64,000 bases of DNA, from the NCBI RefSeq assembly GCF_040712315.1, contig NC_134018.1, positions 5,167,001 to 5,231,000 of the forward strand, given 5' to 3'. This stretch comes from Castanea sativa. Its lineage: Eukaryota > Streptophyta > Magnoliopsida > Fagales > Fagaceae. Below the pieces are notes generated by a model. It worked only from the letters and a program-made list of their open reading frames with translations, was not told the origin of the DNA and ran no database searches. A program made the position numbers and the translations under genes. Positions 13,532-24,880 of this stretch are shown here, piece by piece (the stretch's first letter is position 1; each line of letters opens with the position of its first letter).

Positions 13532-14287
13532 TGTAAGTGCACAATTGCGCCTGGACCCAAAAACACACGTGGGCTCAGGCCCAATGAGCCTTAAACAATG
13601 AAATTTGTAGAGTGTGGGCTCACAATCTAGTTTAGTGATATTCAAAGCTTGATGAACAGCCTAGAATGTTATCGTATCTGCAAACAACGGACGAATAAGG
13701 CAAATGAACCTCCTCGGACGTAAGCCGAGGACGACTTATGTATTATTTCTCTCTTTTCTTTCAAAGGTTACAGTTCTAGGTATTTGTCTCACCACCCTTT
13801 TCTTTACTCTCTTCCTTCCTTAAATACTTCTCCTTCTTCCCTCCTTATCCACGTGTAACGCAAATCACCCCATTAGACACCTGTCCCATCCACCACCCTA
13901 TGGAAGTCTTCAAATGATAGCGAGAATGCTGACTTCTACTATTCAGGGGTCATTTTCCCATTAATGCGGCCAGAAAGGTAGGTGCAGGGTCTTTAATGTG
14001 GAAGTAGCAGCCTTTTTCTAAGATATTTCTTTCACTCTGTGGTGTCTAAAGGGTATTTAGATCCCCCTCTTAACCAACAGTTTGTCCAGAACACCGCCTT
14101 GATCTTTTTGGCGAATCCCAAGGTCTTCGCGGGTCTTTCTAAGGAGAGATTCGTCCTCGGATGAATCCTCGGACTCTCGACCTATGGGCTGACCTGCAGC
14201 TCTAGAGGCTTTTAGTCTAAAACGAACTAGCACCCATCAATAAAGCCCAAGGCCCAAATGCTTACTTAGGTCCTTTTATTCCCCACA
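13532..14287 (-). mobile_element. solo LTR (family 1), TSD TATAA
   Basis: Termini TGTAAGTGCAC...CCCACA with perfect TATAA duplications at 13527-13531 and 14288-14292. The intron of copy E at about 54180-54200 has the same flanking sequence without the insertion, an empty site. The sense strand, judged from the tatttaagga TATA-like motif shared with the copy at 28716, is minus. Confidence 0.9.
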
Positions 14288-15285
14288 TATAATTCAGCAT
14301 GTGAGCATCTTGTTTGAATTAACATAAAATCATTTAATAATTTTGACTAATTGAACCATATATTGCTTTCCCACGTGAATTCTCAACTTATGTATATCTT
14401 GATTAGTATAAATCATAGCTCCATTCCCCCATGTTTTCTTCATCTAAACATGTAATAATTGAATCGAACTATAAGACAAATCAACCAATAACTATTTGCA
14501 TGTATTTGGCTAGCATTTGCCAAAGTTTAAACTTTCAAACTTTCAAACTATCTTGTGTCACTAAGTCACTTATGTAGATTGTGTCTCCTTGTGCGCGCGC
14601 ATCACAAGCAGAATAGTTTTTTCCCCCTATATGCTTAACTCAAAGTTGACTAATTCCATTCAGGATATATTTGGTGCTGGGGGTGAGACATCAGCAACAA
14701 CCGGGGATTGGGCAATGTCAGAAATGATGAAAAATCCAATTGTGATGAAAAAGGCACAATCTGAGGTGAGAGAAGTCTTTAATAGAAACAGGAGGGTTGA
14801 TGAAACATGCATTAATGAGATGAAATATCTAAGCTTAGTTATTAAAGAGACTCTAAGACTGCATTCTCCTGTTCCTCTCTTATTTCGTAGAGAATGTGGG
14901 GAGAGATGTATATTTAATGGATATGATATACCTGTTAACACTAAAGTCATTGTTAACGTATGGGCAATTGGAAGATCCTAAACATTGGACTGAAGCGGAG
15001 AAGTTTCATCCAGAGAGGTTCCTTGATAGCTCTATTGATTATAAAGGGACTAATTTTGAATATATTCCATTTGGAGCTGGTAGGAGGATATGTCCAGGCA
15101 TAACATTTGCTATGGTCAATGTTAAGCTTCCACTTGCACTATTTTTGTACCATTTTGACTGGAAACTTACCAATGGAATGAAGAATGAAGACTTGGACAT
15201 GAATGAGGCCTTTGGCATTGCAATTAGAAGAAAAGAAGATCTACAGTTGATTCCCATTGCTTATCGTCCTTTGCCAGTTGAATAA

Positions 15286-16198
15286 GCTCACACATGAATA
15301 CCTTTCATTTTATTTTTTGAAAGAAAGATGCTTTATATTAGTTAGAATAAGACTTCATATGCTTATTAGGTCAAGAAAAATATTATTGTACTTTCATTTA
15401 ACTTAAATAAAAATATATTGCGAATAAGGATAAAACAGCTCTTTAATAAATAAAATTTTTATAGCATAAGAGCAGCTCAAACCCTATGCAGCTCTTTAAT
15501 TTCTTGGGTGACTTAGGTAATTGCCTAAGGCTCCTAAGTAAAAGAAGGATCTCAAATTTTAGGTGATAGATTTTATTTTTGGTTCATTGTGGGATATGCT
15601 TTGGATCCTGAGTATTTGGTTTTTTGTATATATAAGGGATTTTTAGAGTGTAGAACAACATAAGCTCGATCTACATATCTCAAGTTAAAAACAATAAATA
15701 AACTAAATACAAAACATTATATAAAGATGTTCGATCAACGGTAATCCAAGTGCAATTGGACTATGTTTGTCCTTTCCAACCAACTATGTTGTGATAAAAG
15801 TTTGTATTTTAAGTATAAACAATCATTTTATCTAAAATAGTGTTATTATATTCTTTACCTACATATGGTATATTGAGCGGTGTAGGATTAGGGGAAGAGA
15901 TATCAATATGGCCTTGTGAAAATTAATCATAAGGAGGTATCAAGGATAATTACTGAGCCATTATGGGCAACCAAATTCATAATATTAAAAGGAAAGCTCA
16001 TTCCATTGTGAGCTCCTTATTGATGGAAAGATGCTACATACATATGCATTTTAATTTTTAAGTTAGAAACACCTACCTATATTTGTTATTTGATCAGTGT
16101 TTTAAATTTTGTAACTTTTTTATTTATGGAAACATAATGTATTTTCCATTTTATATTCAATTTTTAAATAAGGCGAGATGTTTTGTAAATAATGTAAT
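15286..16198. other. 3' flank of P450 copy A; no gene seen
   Basis: AT-rich sequence. The first ~200 bases resemble the 3' flanks of copies C and E ('gaataagactt..atgcttattagg'). Bases 15896-16030 (atatcaatatgg...aggaaagctcattcca) are repeated at 46080-46215 downstream of copy D, so this piece travels with the P450 duplication unit. Confidence 0.6.
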
Positions 16199-16740
16199 TG
16201 TTGGAAAAACTGGTTCTGCATCTCATGTAAAACCCACAGCGGAAGCAATATAAAGATCTATTTCATTCATAAGAGATAACATATAACCTTGAATTCTAAA
16301 ATAAAGAAGAGAAAGCATACCTTGATGCAATGAAATTCAAAACCAACACTTGATAATACCTTTAAACTTCATCCCAATTCCACATGGTACCCCAAATGAG
16401 TGGTCTCTCAATTAGTTCTTGTGTATTGATTTTCCTTTGGAAAAGTGTATTTCCAAGATTCTATAGAGAAAAACTGTTTCCTCTTCTTTTAATCATACGT
16501 TCATCTTAATTGCCTTAGTAGTTACTTTATTTAATAATTCTTATCAAATTAAACTTGATTATCTAATTGGGTTAGCCTTTTGGGCAAGCCCAATTGGGCT
16601 TAAGTGTGTTGCTTAGGATGGAACCAAAGGGACTAATAAGGCTCTAACTCCAATGGGCTTTAGATTTATCTGTCAACTCTTGACAAGTCCAAGATTACCA
16701 TTAATTATATAACAAATACCACTATGGAAATATAATTACA
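16199..16740. repeat. LTR-like sequence without TSD
   Basis: Begins TGTTGGAAAAACTGG and ends TATAATTACA, so it has TG...CA ends of Copia-LTR type (reverse start TGTAATTATATTTCC). The flanks (gtaat/ctcta) do not match, and the right side abuts a P450 exon fragment. It may be one end of a deleted element. Confidence 0.4.
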
Positions 16741-16743
16741 CTC

Positions 16744-16826
16744 TAGCCGTGGATTGGGTAATGATAGGAATGATGGAAAAGGCACATGCTCAGGTGAGAG
16801 ATGCCTTTAATAAATGAGTGAGGGTT
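16744..16826 (+). pseudogene. P450 exon 2 relic, left half (split by Copia)
   Basis: cgtggattgggtaatgatag...aaggcacatgctcaggtgagag aligns with exon 2 of copies C and E (TVDWAMSEM...[12 protein letters not shown]). It has a short internal deletion and a stop (aatgagtga). The alignment stops where the Copia LTR begins and resumes at 24841, so the relic predates that insertion. Confidence 0.75.
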
Positions 16827-17107
16827 AATAGCTAAAAATCAGGAGGCTGAAAATCAGGAGGAAATATTTTTATATCAAAACCACCTAAATTGTAGAAGCT
16901 AGACGGCTAGCAAATTCAAAATACCATAGCTAGTTGCCCTTATTTCTTATGGATAGTCTAACGGATGTTATGCATGATTTGCTCCCTATTTTTTCTCCTT
17001 CATACATATCCATCTAAATGGATAATATACAGAATATAATGGTTTCTACATAAATGAAATACCAGCTCTCTCTATCTTAAGGTGAGATAGAATATCTCAA
17101 GAATTCT
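16827..17107 (+). repeat. 5' LTR of the Copia element
   Basis: Aligns with 24577-24838. It contains an extra ~20 bp near its end (ctctatcttaaggtgagatagaatatctcaag here, ctctatctcaag in the 3' LTR). Confidence 0.75.
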
Positions 17108-17177
17108 TTTTGGTATTAGAGCCCCTCATGAGATAGAGAGCAGGAGCGGCGATATGTTATAGTCAAGGGGTTCAAAT

Positions 17178-17232
<55 letters not shown>

Positions 17233-17234
<2 letters not shown>

Positions 17235-17437
17235 TGGTTTTAAAAACCGAACCGGGCATTGAACTGTTTTTTTTTTTAATTTTCGGTTCAACCTCGGTTT
17301 TTTCTCGATTTTTGACAGATTTTCTAGTTTTTGACCGGTTGTTGACCGGTTTTGGGGCTTTTAACCGGATCAGACTGCACCGGTTTTTTTGGTTGAACTG
17401 GTCGAACCGGCCGGTCCGGTCCATTTTTAAAACAGTG
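17233..17437. mobile_element. MITE with CCGGTTT-rich terminal inverted repeats
   Basis: Starts catggttttaaaaaccgaac and ends ggtccatttttaaaacagtg, forming imperfect ~25-bp inverted repeats. The interior is rich in gaccggtt repeats. Its near-palindromic nature leaves open frames on both strands, neither coding. It sits in an (AT)n tract, so a TSD cannot be resolved. Confidence 0.55.
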
Positions 17438-17446
17438 ATATATATA

Positions 17447-19785
17447 TAAAGGGGGTAAGTTACAGATAAAGGCCGGTTGAGGCCATGATATTACAATAGG
17501 CTAGAGCCATCTGATTACAATGCTAAGGGTTGTAAAGAGGAGGTAAAGCTGGGTGAGGTGTTTTGGAGTTCTTCCTAAAACAGGAACCTCTGAGGTAATT
17601 TTGGAGCTCTTCCTAAAATTGGTCTTGCTTCAGAATGGAGACTTGGCTGCCTTATATAGACTGAAGGGAGCCTTGGATGCCATCTGAAGATTGCTGGAAT
17701 CACGGAAGGTGAATTGCTTTTTACTGAGGTGAAAACTCTTTCCACTGAAAGCAACAGTGATTCTGAATGATTATGTCTGTGAACAGTAACTTTTACTGTT
17801 CATGAATAGTGACTTGTCCCCCTGCTTTTCCGGAGTACTGTTCATCTGTCGTTGTTGGATGAATAGTAGTCTGTCAGGGAATCTGCTGAGTGCTGGTACT
17901 ATTCATGATGCAGGTACTATTCATGATGCATGTACTGTTCATATCAGTGGTTGGTGCTGATTTTGAATAATAACCAGATTAGAACCTTATCTTGAGTTGC
18001 TTGGTCAGGATGCTTTTTTAATCGCTATCCAAATTGTAACCACTGTAAGGATCTTCGGAATCTTGAAGAGGATCAATTTGATTGTGATTAACTGATGCTA
18101 CTAAGGCAGTGGGAGAATCTTGTTCTTCTGATTCTAGCTGCTGTGAGTGGGCCATTAGCAACTGGGCTAGTTCTTTTAACTCTTTGCTCGATTTTCCGGT
18201 GATCTGGACTGAGTCTAGGCTAGACTGAGATCTTGTTTTGTGAGCAATGGGCTGTTGGATTGGAGAAGGATAGTCCTTATAGACTTGGTTGATGATTTGT
18301 TCAATCCTTAGGTTGTCCCACCATTTTACTGAGAATTCTCTATCCAAGAGATTGGCATTAATCTTATAATCCCACTTGCTAATCCAATGAATTCTGAATC
18401 TTTGGGAAAAAAACAGAATTACTGGAAATTGGGAACGATGGCTTGAGGTCTTATATCTTGAACCAAAGTACCTCAGGGCATCCTGTAAAGGTTCTGGAAA
18501 AATCTGAGGGATTGAACCAAACATTTTCCACCATTTAAGGAACCAAGAGGGAAGCTGACCGAAGAAGTCTCTGCTAAACATTAAGAACCATGAATGGTTG
18601 TAGTTCTGATTCTGAATGAAGAGAACTTTTTCAAAGGCATCAATATAGTCATAATAACTATAATAGAGTGCTGAGCCTGAGGGGGATTTGTAGTTCTTGA
18701 GGATCCTTAACTTAGAAGGATGTTGTCCCTAATCTTGGCAACTGAAAAATCTTGTGATGATGAACTTGTGATAGAGGACTACTGAGGGGTCCCTGCTGTT
18801 GAAGATGTTTTCTATCTGAACTGACTTTTCCTAGCTGAGGATACTTTTATAGAACTTGATATTTTTCTCCGAATGCTTGGGTAAGAAATGCCATCCTTGT
18901 GGCAGAACTTCCATGGCTAGGGCAAGAGGATCTGTTATATGAACTAGGTGGGGCTCAGTATAAGAGATATGCTGGAGGAAAGATTTCTTAACATAAGAAG
19001 AGTTTCCTTTCCTGGTTGGATAAGAAGGCTTTTGAGTTTGGATAGGGCCAAAAGGTTCTTCTACAAGATAAGGGTTGGTTGCTTTTGGTGCTGGAGAGGC
19101 TAAGGATAAGCTATAACTGGGCTGACCATAAGGTGGCATTTCATAATTTGGTTTTGGAATCGTTGAAACCAAATAGCGATTGGCAATGTTTGATGGTGAA
19201 GCAGGGTTGTCCTGACTAGGGTTTCTTGCTTGGGAAGAAGGGACAATTTGGCTAGGGGTGATTGGTACAAGTTTGCCTGGGTTTTATGCTTGGCTAGTAC
19301 CAACAAGGTTTTGCTGTTTAGGCAATTTTGGGGGTTGGGGTTGTTGTACGAGTTTCTTTCCGGACATCTTGGCTATGATTCTGCAAAAATTCACGGGTTA
19401 GGAAATCAGGGATGCTGTTTTGGCTTCCTTCAATGAATTCTAAATCAAAATAAAAAACTGAAAGGATGGCTTGCCATCGTGCAAAAATCTGTTTTGATGC
19501 AATGTTTTGAACATCTTTTTCTAAAACATGTTTTGCAGACTTGCAATCAATTCTGATAAAAAACTTTTGGTTCAAAAGATCAATTTGAAATTTTGAAATG
19601 CATAGTACTATAGATAGCATTTCTTTTTTAATAGTACTATAATTAATCTGAGGGGGAGTCCATATTCCCAAATGGAAACAAACTATCTGTTCAGGAGAAT
19701 TAGGACTAACACGCTGGAGGAGGATGCCACCATAACCGATGTTAGAGGCATCTGTTTGGACAATCTTGAAGGACTAACCGCTTGA
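17447..19785 (-). pseudogene. endogenous pararetrovirus (Caulimoviridae-like) polyprotein relic
   Basis: On the minus strand, 19770-19330 encodes an RNase H-like domain: TDASNIGYGG at its start, and further on DCKSAKHVLEKDV and IPDFLTREFL, the style of plant pararetrovirus RT-RNase H. Downstream pieces (about 19172-18831 and 18581-18018) continue as proline-rich linker and a Trp-rich C-terminal domain (LPSWFLKWWKMFG), as in plant caulimovirid-like polyproteins. Stops and frame changes separate the three pieces, and the reverse transcriptase half is missing at 19785. The fragment cannot make a functional polyprotein. Family assignment at genus level is not possible from this piece; a Gypsy-type relative is the alternative. 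Confidence 0.6.
17651..17660 (-). promoter_or_regulatory. TATA box of the pararetrovirus-like fragment
   Basis: The minus strand reads tctatataaggcagcc, a strong TATATAAGG box in noncoding sequence just 3' of the polyprotein relic, where pararetroviruses place their genomic RNA promoter. Activity is not known. Confidence 0.4.
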
Positions 19786-20130
19786 CTGTCCCTAATCTGC
19801 TGCCGCTTGATCTAGTTTTTCAGCTCTCTCTTTCTCTCTTTCTTTCACTGTGAGAGTGTGTTTATAGTGTTTCGATATGCTATTTTACTAAATTTGTGTG
19901 AGTGAATCACCATGTGTGTGTGGAGTTATCTTTTGATTTCTTTTGTTGAGTTTTGAATCTTGGACTCTGTGTGTGTGTGTGGGAGGGTTGTGGGGTTAAG
20001 AACTGTGACTGTGTTATGATATTTGTTGTTGAATAACTCATCTAGTCAACTTGAGTTTTGAGTCTATGATAAGTCTGACCGTGTGTGTGGGCCTGTGGGG
20101 GTTAATGGGTTATAGAACTTATAGTGTTTT

Positions 20131-20264
20131 AAGGGGTGTTTGGTACATACACTTAAACAACAATTTTCGGTTTTTAAACAACATTACACTTATTTTCATA
20201 CACTTTTTCACCTACATGTATTTCTAAAAAATACAAACAATGAACAACATTACCAAACGGGCCC
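20131..20264. mobile_element. short MITE (ggtgtttggta type)
   Basis: 134 bp with terminal repeats ggggtgtttggta and taccaaacgggccc. Flanks agtgtttt (20123-20130) and actgtttt (20265-20272) look like a 7/8 matching 8-bp TSD, which suggests a hAT-type MITE. Confidence 0.55.
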
Positions 20265-20899
20265 ACTGTTTTTGAGTTTTGAGTTTCTTTACTGTTGTAG
20301 TGTTGCTGTAAGTGTTTGTATTGATTTGATATAAAGTTGAGTTGTGACTCATCTTTTGCACTTTGACTATTTGACTAATTTTTGACCTATGAGTGGTTTC
20401 TTAATTTTGCTGAATCGAGTTGTGGTTGGTGGAGGGGTGTCCCCACATGGACCCATCATCACCCCCCCCCCAACCACAACTCGCCACATAGGCGAGTTGT
20501 GGGCAATGTTGTGGGCAATGGTGTGGCACCAGAATTACTCATGTGACTTGGTCAAAACATTAACACTAAAGGACAATAAAAATATAAAATATTTAAAGAA
20601 TTGTAAATTTATAAATTAAATAATTGCATAAAAATCACTTAACAATAATTAATATGTTTATTGTATTAGAAAGAAATATGTCAAATGAACTTATAGTTTA
20701 TTTTTTATTTTTTTGCTAGTACTATGGACAAAATTGTAATAAGGAAACCTCGTAGGCTGCAAGATTTATCTCCTACCCAAGATTCATCTCTTATATAACT
20801 TATGTTTTTTATTGACCCCCCTAAAAAAAAATCCTGGAGCAGCCCCTGATAGAGAGAGAAACAAAATTCTGTATTTTCTTTTTCTTATTAAACCCACCA

Positions 20900-23800
20900 T
20901 GTCAACCACATCAAACTCTTTCCCTGCCCTCACTTAATCCGCTGACTACCCATATCCTATGACACAAAATATTGCAAATTCCGTGTCACTTCATCTCTCC
21001 TCTACTAAATTCCTTCTCTGGAAAACACAAATGCATGTTATCCTTGAGAGCTGTGATCTCCAAGGCTTTATCAATGGTGAAGTTCAACCACCACCCCAGT
21101 TCATCAATAATGTTGACTCAGGCACACAAACAATCCTGCATTTGTGAAGTGGCGCAAAACTAATTGTCTTGTTAAAGGTTGGTTGACAGCCACTCTCTTC
21201 GAGGAAGTTCTTGGTATTGTTGTAGGCCTCAATACTACTTTTGAGGTCTAGAATGCATTGGTTCATGCATTTGCTCATGTCTCATCAAACCGAAGCCTTG
21301 CACTTAAGCAACAGCTTACCTCTATAACTCGAGACCAATACCTTAGCCGTTTATCTCTGTCGATTCAAAGCAGTGTGTGATGATCTTACAGCCATTGGGA
21401 AGCTAGTTCTAGATCACAATAAATCATGGTGGCTACTCAATGGGCTTGGCAAAGAATTTGAGGTGTTCACTACTGCCATGTTGACACCACTAATCCTTCC
21501 ATACTCTGAAATTGTCACTTTGCTGGAGAGTTATGCTGAAAGGCATAAGTTTGATGCTCAACCCACTCCTCAAATGGCTTTAATTCTATGGCCAACGTAA
21601 CAATAAAAATAAAAGAAACAATGGTGGTCAAGGGTCCTTTAATCCTAAGGGACGTGGGTTTGTTCAAGGTGCCCAATTTGCACCAAAGAATTCCAGCCAT
21701 CCTACACGAAATCAGCCAACAAATTCACCAATCATCGTAGCCAAAAACATAAAAGATGAAGCAATTACCTGTCAGATTTGCAACAAAAGGAACCACGCCC
21801 TCAAATGCTTTAACCGATTCAATCACTCATTCATAGTAGACAATATTCCACAAGCATTAGTAGCTATAACCATTGCTAACAGTCAAGATTTTGATGGTGT
21901 TATGGTTGACAATGGTCATACTTTACCTATCACACATATTGGTGAAACTACTCTTGGTATTGGCTATTCTTCTATTCACTTAAAAGATGTGCTATTAGTT
22001 CCTGATATTAAGAAAGATTTGCTCTCTGTTAGTAAACTTACTACTAATTATCCACTTATCTTTGAGTTTGATGGACATGGTTTTGTGATAAAGGACTGGA
22101 CAACCAACAAGACAGTAACACAAGGGAGTAAACGAGGTGGTCTTTATGCCTTTGATAGAGGTCCAACAACCTTATTCTCCCATCGATTCAAGTGGGTTGG
22201 TAGAGATTGTTGGCACTGTCGCCTCAGTCATGCACACCAAAGGATCATTGATCACTTGCACTCAAGAAGTTTCATTTCTTTTGCTTTAGAATCTAAGTCT
22301 TCTTCAATTTGTACTAGTTGTCAAATGGGGAAATCATGTAGGCTTCCATTCTTGGCTAGAGAAAATGAAATAAAAATCTCATTTTACAAAATTCATTGTG
22401 ATCTATGGGGCCTAGCCCCTGTTACTTCTAGAGAAAAGTTTCGCTACTACACAATATTTGTTGATGAATTAGGACTCACCATGATGTTCCATGCACATCT
22501 ACCACCGAGATTTTGGACAGATTGCTTTTCCACAGCAGTGTTCCTAATCAATTGTCTACCATCCCAACACCTCAACATGGAATCCCATTTTTTTAGACTC
22601 TATGGAAGAACTCTGGACTATTCTTCATTACGAGTATTGGGCTCAAAGTGCTTTCCTTATCTTGGTGAGTATAGATCACATAAGCTTGACCCGAAGTCCT
22701 TTCCTTGTGTTTTAATTGGCTATAGCATAAAGCATAAGGGGTACAAATGCTTGTATCCACCGACTAGGCGAGTTTATATCTCATGCCATGTGGTCTTTAA
22801 ATGAACTCGCTAGTCGATGGATACATGCATGTGTGCCCTTACACTTCCTTCTCAACTGAGCCTCCTATAATGACCATATTAGGCTCTTCTTTGTCTGAGC
22901 CATGTCAAGCATCTTACTCAGATCCACCAGTAAAGATCACTACTATTCCTCCTGAAAAAAACCCAACTCAGCACCCCATGCTCACTTGTTCTAAGGTTGG
23001 TGTACGTAAGCCCAATCCCAAGTATGCTAATCTCCATGTAGCCCGCATAAAGCATGATATCCCAACTATATCTGCCATGGATGAGGAGATGGGTGCTTTT
23101 ACTGTAAACAAAACATGGACCCTTGTTCCATGCAAACCTGAGATGAATGTGGTGGGATGTAAATGGGTTTATAAAGCTAAACTTAAACCCGATGGCTCCT
23201 TAGAGCAACTCAAAGCACGATTAGTTGCCTAGGAGTTTCATCAAGTTGATGGCATTGATTTCTCAAAAACCTTCTCTCCTGTTATCAAACAGGCTAGTAT
23301 TCGACCTACCCTCACAATAACGGTTGTCAAGGGATGGGAAATTTGCCAACTTGACGTCAAAAATGCGTTCCTTCATGGCTTTCTATCTACTCACATTTAC
23401 ATGCATCAACCACTAGGCTATGTTGATCCAGGACACCCTATTCATGTTTGCCAACTAAGTCGTGCCCTATATGGCCTCAAACAAACCCCTCGCGCTTGGT
23501 TTGATAGGCTTAGTGACTTTCTTCATCAACTCGGCTTTTATTGCAACATATCTGACCTGAGTTTGTTCATTTGTCAATCTTCTCATGGAGTTCTTATTTT
23601 GCTACTCTACGTTGATGATATGATAATCACCAGTGACAACCCAAATTGGATTCAATGGCTTATCTCTCAACTGGCTCATGAATTCTCCATTAAAGCTTTA
23701 GGTTTCCTCCATCATTTCCTTAGCATTGAAGTCCATCGAAGTACCCAAGGTCTTTTCCTTTCACAAACACGCTATGCTTTGGAACTTCTAGATTGTGCTG

Positions 23801-24546
23801 TCTTGACATCATGTAAACCAATTTTGACACCCATGCCCCCAAAAGGTCGGCAACTTCCCATCAATAATGATCGCTACCCTGATCCCACACATTATTGTAG
23901 CCTAGTTGGAGGACTATATCTTACCTTCACTAGACCAGACCTTTCCTATAGTGTCAATTTTGTGTGTCAATTTATGTATGCTCCTACAATGGCTCATTAC
24001 CAGCTTGTCAAATGCATTTTGCATTACGTCCATGGGACTGCTTACTTTGGGTTACAAATTTTGGCCTCAAGTACTCTTGATTTGTATGGGTTTTTTTATG
24101 TTGATTGGGCAAGTTGCTCTATTAGCAAACGGTCTACCACAGGGTTTCGCACATTTCTAGGTAGTAATTGCATCTCTTGGAGTGCCAAAAAGCAATCAAC
24201 TATGTCTCGATCTAGTGCTGAGGTTGAGTATTGCTCCATGGCATCCATTGCAGTTGAACTTATATGGCTGTCCTTCTTACTTTGTGATCTTGATATTGCC
24301 TTTCCTCACCCTCCAATACTACGTTGTGATAACTTGAGTGCCTTGTATATGACAGTGAATCCTGTCTTTCATGGAAGGACAAAACACATTGAACTAGATT
24401 ATCACTATGCTCGTGAAAATGTGGCTCTTGGCTCTCTTGAAACCCACTTTGTTCCATCCAACCATCAACTAGCTGATATCTTCACCAAGCCCCTCTCTAG
24501 GGTTGCCTTTCGGGAATTAACGAAACAAACTTGGCCTTTGTCTTGA
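20900..24546 (+). pseudogene. Copia gag-pol polyprotein, multiply broken
   Basis: The Gag start at 20900 has a stop within its first codons and several later stops/frameshifts (21147, 21250, 21380). A Gag middle domain (21373-21600) is followed by a zinc knuckle CQICNKRNHALKC (about 21773). Then come the integrase HHCC region (CWHCRLSH..CTSCQMGK, 22210-22330) and DLWGLAPVTSREKF, after which the reading jumps to MMFHAHLPPRFW: most of the integrase catalytic core has been deleted. RT (KWVYKAKLKPDGS; YVDDMIITSD near 23620) is cut by a TAG at 23230. RNase H has SAKKQSTMSRSSAEVEY and HIELDYHYARE, and the frame ends PLS-stop at 24546. Not functional. Confidence 0.85.
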
Positions 24547-24576
24547 TCTACAGCCAAGTTTGAGGGGAAGTAAAAG

Positions 24577-24838
24577 TGCAGCTGAAAATCAAGAGGCTGA
24601 AAATCAGGAGGAAAATATTTCTATATCAAAACCACCTAAATTGTAGAAGGTAGATAGCCAACAAATTCAAAATACCATAGCTAGCTATCTTTATTTCTTA
24701 TGGAAAGTCTAACAGCTGTTACACATGATTTGCTCCCTATTTTTTCTCCTTTGTACAAATCCATCTAAATGGATGATATACAGGATGTAATGGTTTCAAT
24801 ATAAATGAAATACTAGCTCTCTCTATCTCAAGAATTCT
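24577..24838 (+). repeat. 3' LTR of the Copia element
   Basis: Direct repeat of 16827-17107. It is preceded by a purine tract and followed at once by the second half of the P450 exon 2 relic. Confidence 0.75.
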
Positions 24839-24840
24839 TT

Positions 24841-24880
24841 AAATGAAACATGCATTAGTGAGAAGAAATATAAAATAAAA
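24841..24880 (+). pseudogene. P450 exon 2 relic, right half
   Basis: aatgaaacatgcattagtgagaagaaatat matches 'gatgagacattcattagtgagatgaaatat' of copy C, continuing the piece that ended at 16826. The following bases up to 25493 match 48676-48975 upstream of copy E. Confidence 0.75.

Larger units (their letters stand above)
4003..14663. other. 10.7-kb intron of P450 copy A, swollen by transposons
   Basis: The first ~600 bases align by eye with the start of the copy E intron (shared 'cttccataaaattttcaaatgctttt') and the last ~500 with its end. Between them lie a CACTA-like element (5584-7289), a solo LTR (9740-10763), a possible Helitron span (4654-12204) and another solo LTR (13532-14287). The remaining stretches 7290-9734 and 10769-13531 are AT-rich with homopolymer and AT runs. 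I see no gene in them; short open frames there have no recognisable product. Confidence 0.7.
3915..15285 (+). pseudogene. CYP71D-like cytochrome P450, copy A (disrupted)
   Basis: The end of exon 1 (3915-4002; [17 protein letters not shown] then NNIKAVIL) runs into a GT donor (gtaagt). Exon 2 is 14664-15285 after ttccattcag. Exon 2 carries the I-helix motif AGGETS, the ExxR helix [11 protein letters not shown] and the haem loop [11 protein letters not shown], and ends LPVE-stop like copies C and E. Two lesions are visible: the hAT element replaces everything upstream of codon ~275, and two bases are missing near 14975 (attggaagatcc here, attggaagagatcc in C and E), which shifts the frame before the haem loop. 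Conserved prolines are also lost (LLFRRE instead of LLLPRE). The family are ER-anchored monooxygenases of specialised metabolism, but this copy cannot encode one. Confidence 0.9.
17141..20848. mobile_element. non-autonomous hAT element carrying a pararetrovirus fragment, TSD ATAGAGAG
   Basis: The left end CAGGAGCGGCG and right end CTGGAGCAGCCCCTG (complement CAGGGGCTGCTCCAG) are flanked by perfect 8-bp duplications atagagag at 17133-17140 and 20849-20856, inside the Copia leader. The 3.7-kb interior holds an (AT)n tract, a MITE (17233-17437), a decayed pararetrovirus piece (17447-19785), a small MITE (20131-20264) and a palindromic C-rich stretch (20420-20510). No transposase is recognisable. 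Confidence 0.8.
16827..24838 (+). mobile_element. Ty1/Copia retrotransposon, decayed and interrupted by a hAT element
   Basis: Two direct repeats of about 270 bp (16827-17107 and 24577-24838; 'caggaggaaatattt' ... 'ctctatctcaagaattct') flank the element. A tRNA-Met type primer-binding site, tggtattagagcc, lies at 17111-17123. A polypurine tract (gaggggaagtaaaag) precedes the right LTR. Gag, integrase, RT and RNase H remnants occupy 20900-24546. The leader is split by the hAT insertion 17141-20848. A clean TSD could not be read (left gggtt, right ttaaa), so the exact LTR borders carry a few bases of uncertainty. Confidence 0.85.

Noticed and set aside
14660..15257. Minus-strand frames opposite P450 exon 2 (also at 34579-34797, 55682-56005, 50171-50611)
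   Set aside because: Shadow frames opposite conserved P450 coding sequence; they recur only because the sense strand is conserved.
17116..17449. Open frames on both strands containing poly-Tyr/Ile
   Set aside because: They read an (AT)n microsatellite and a near-palindromic MITE.
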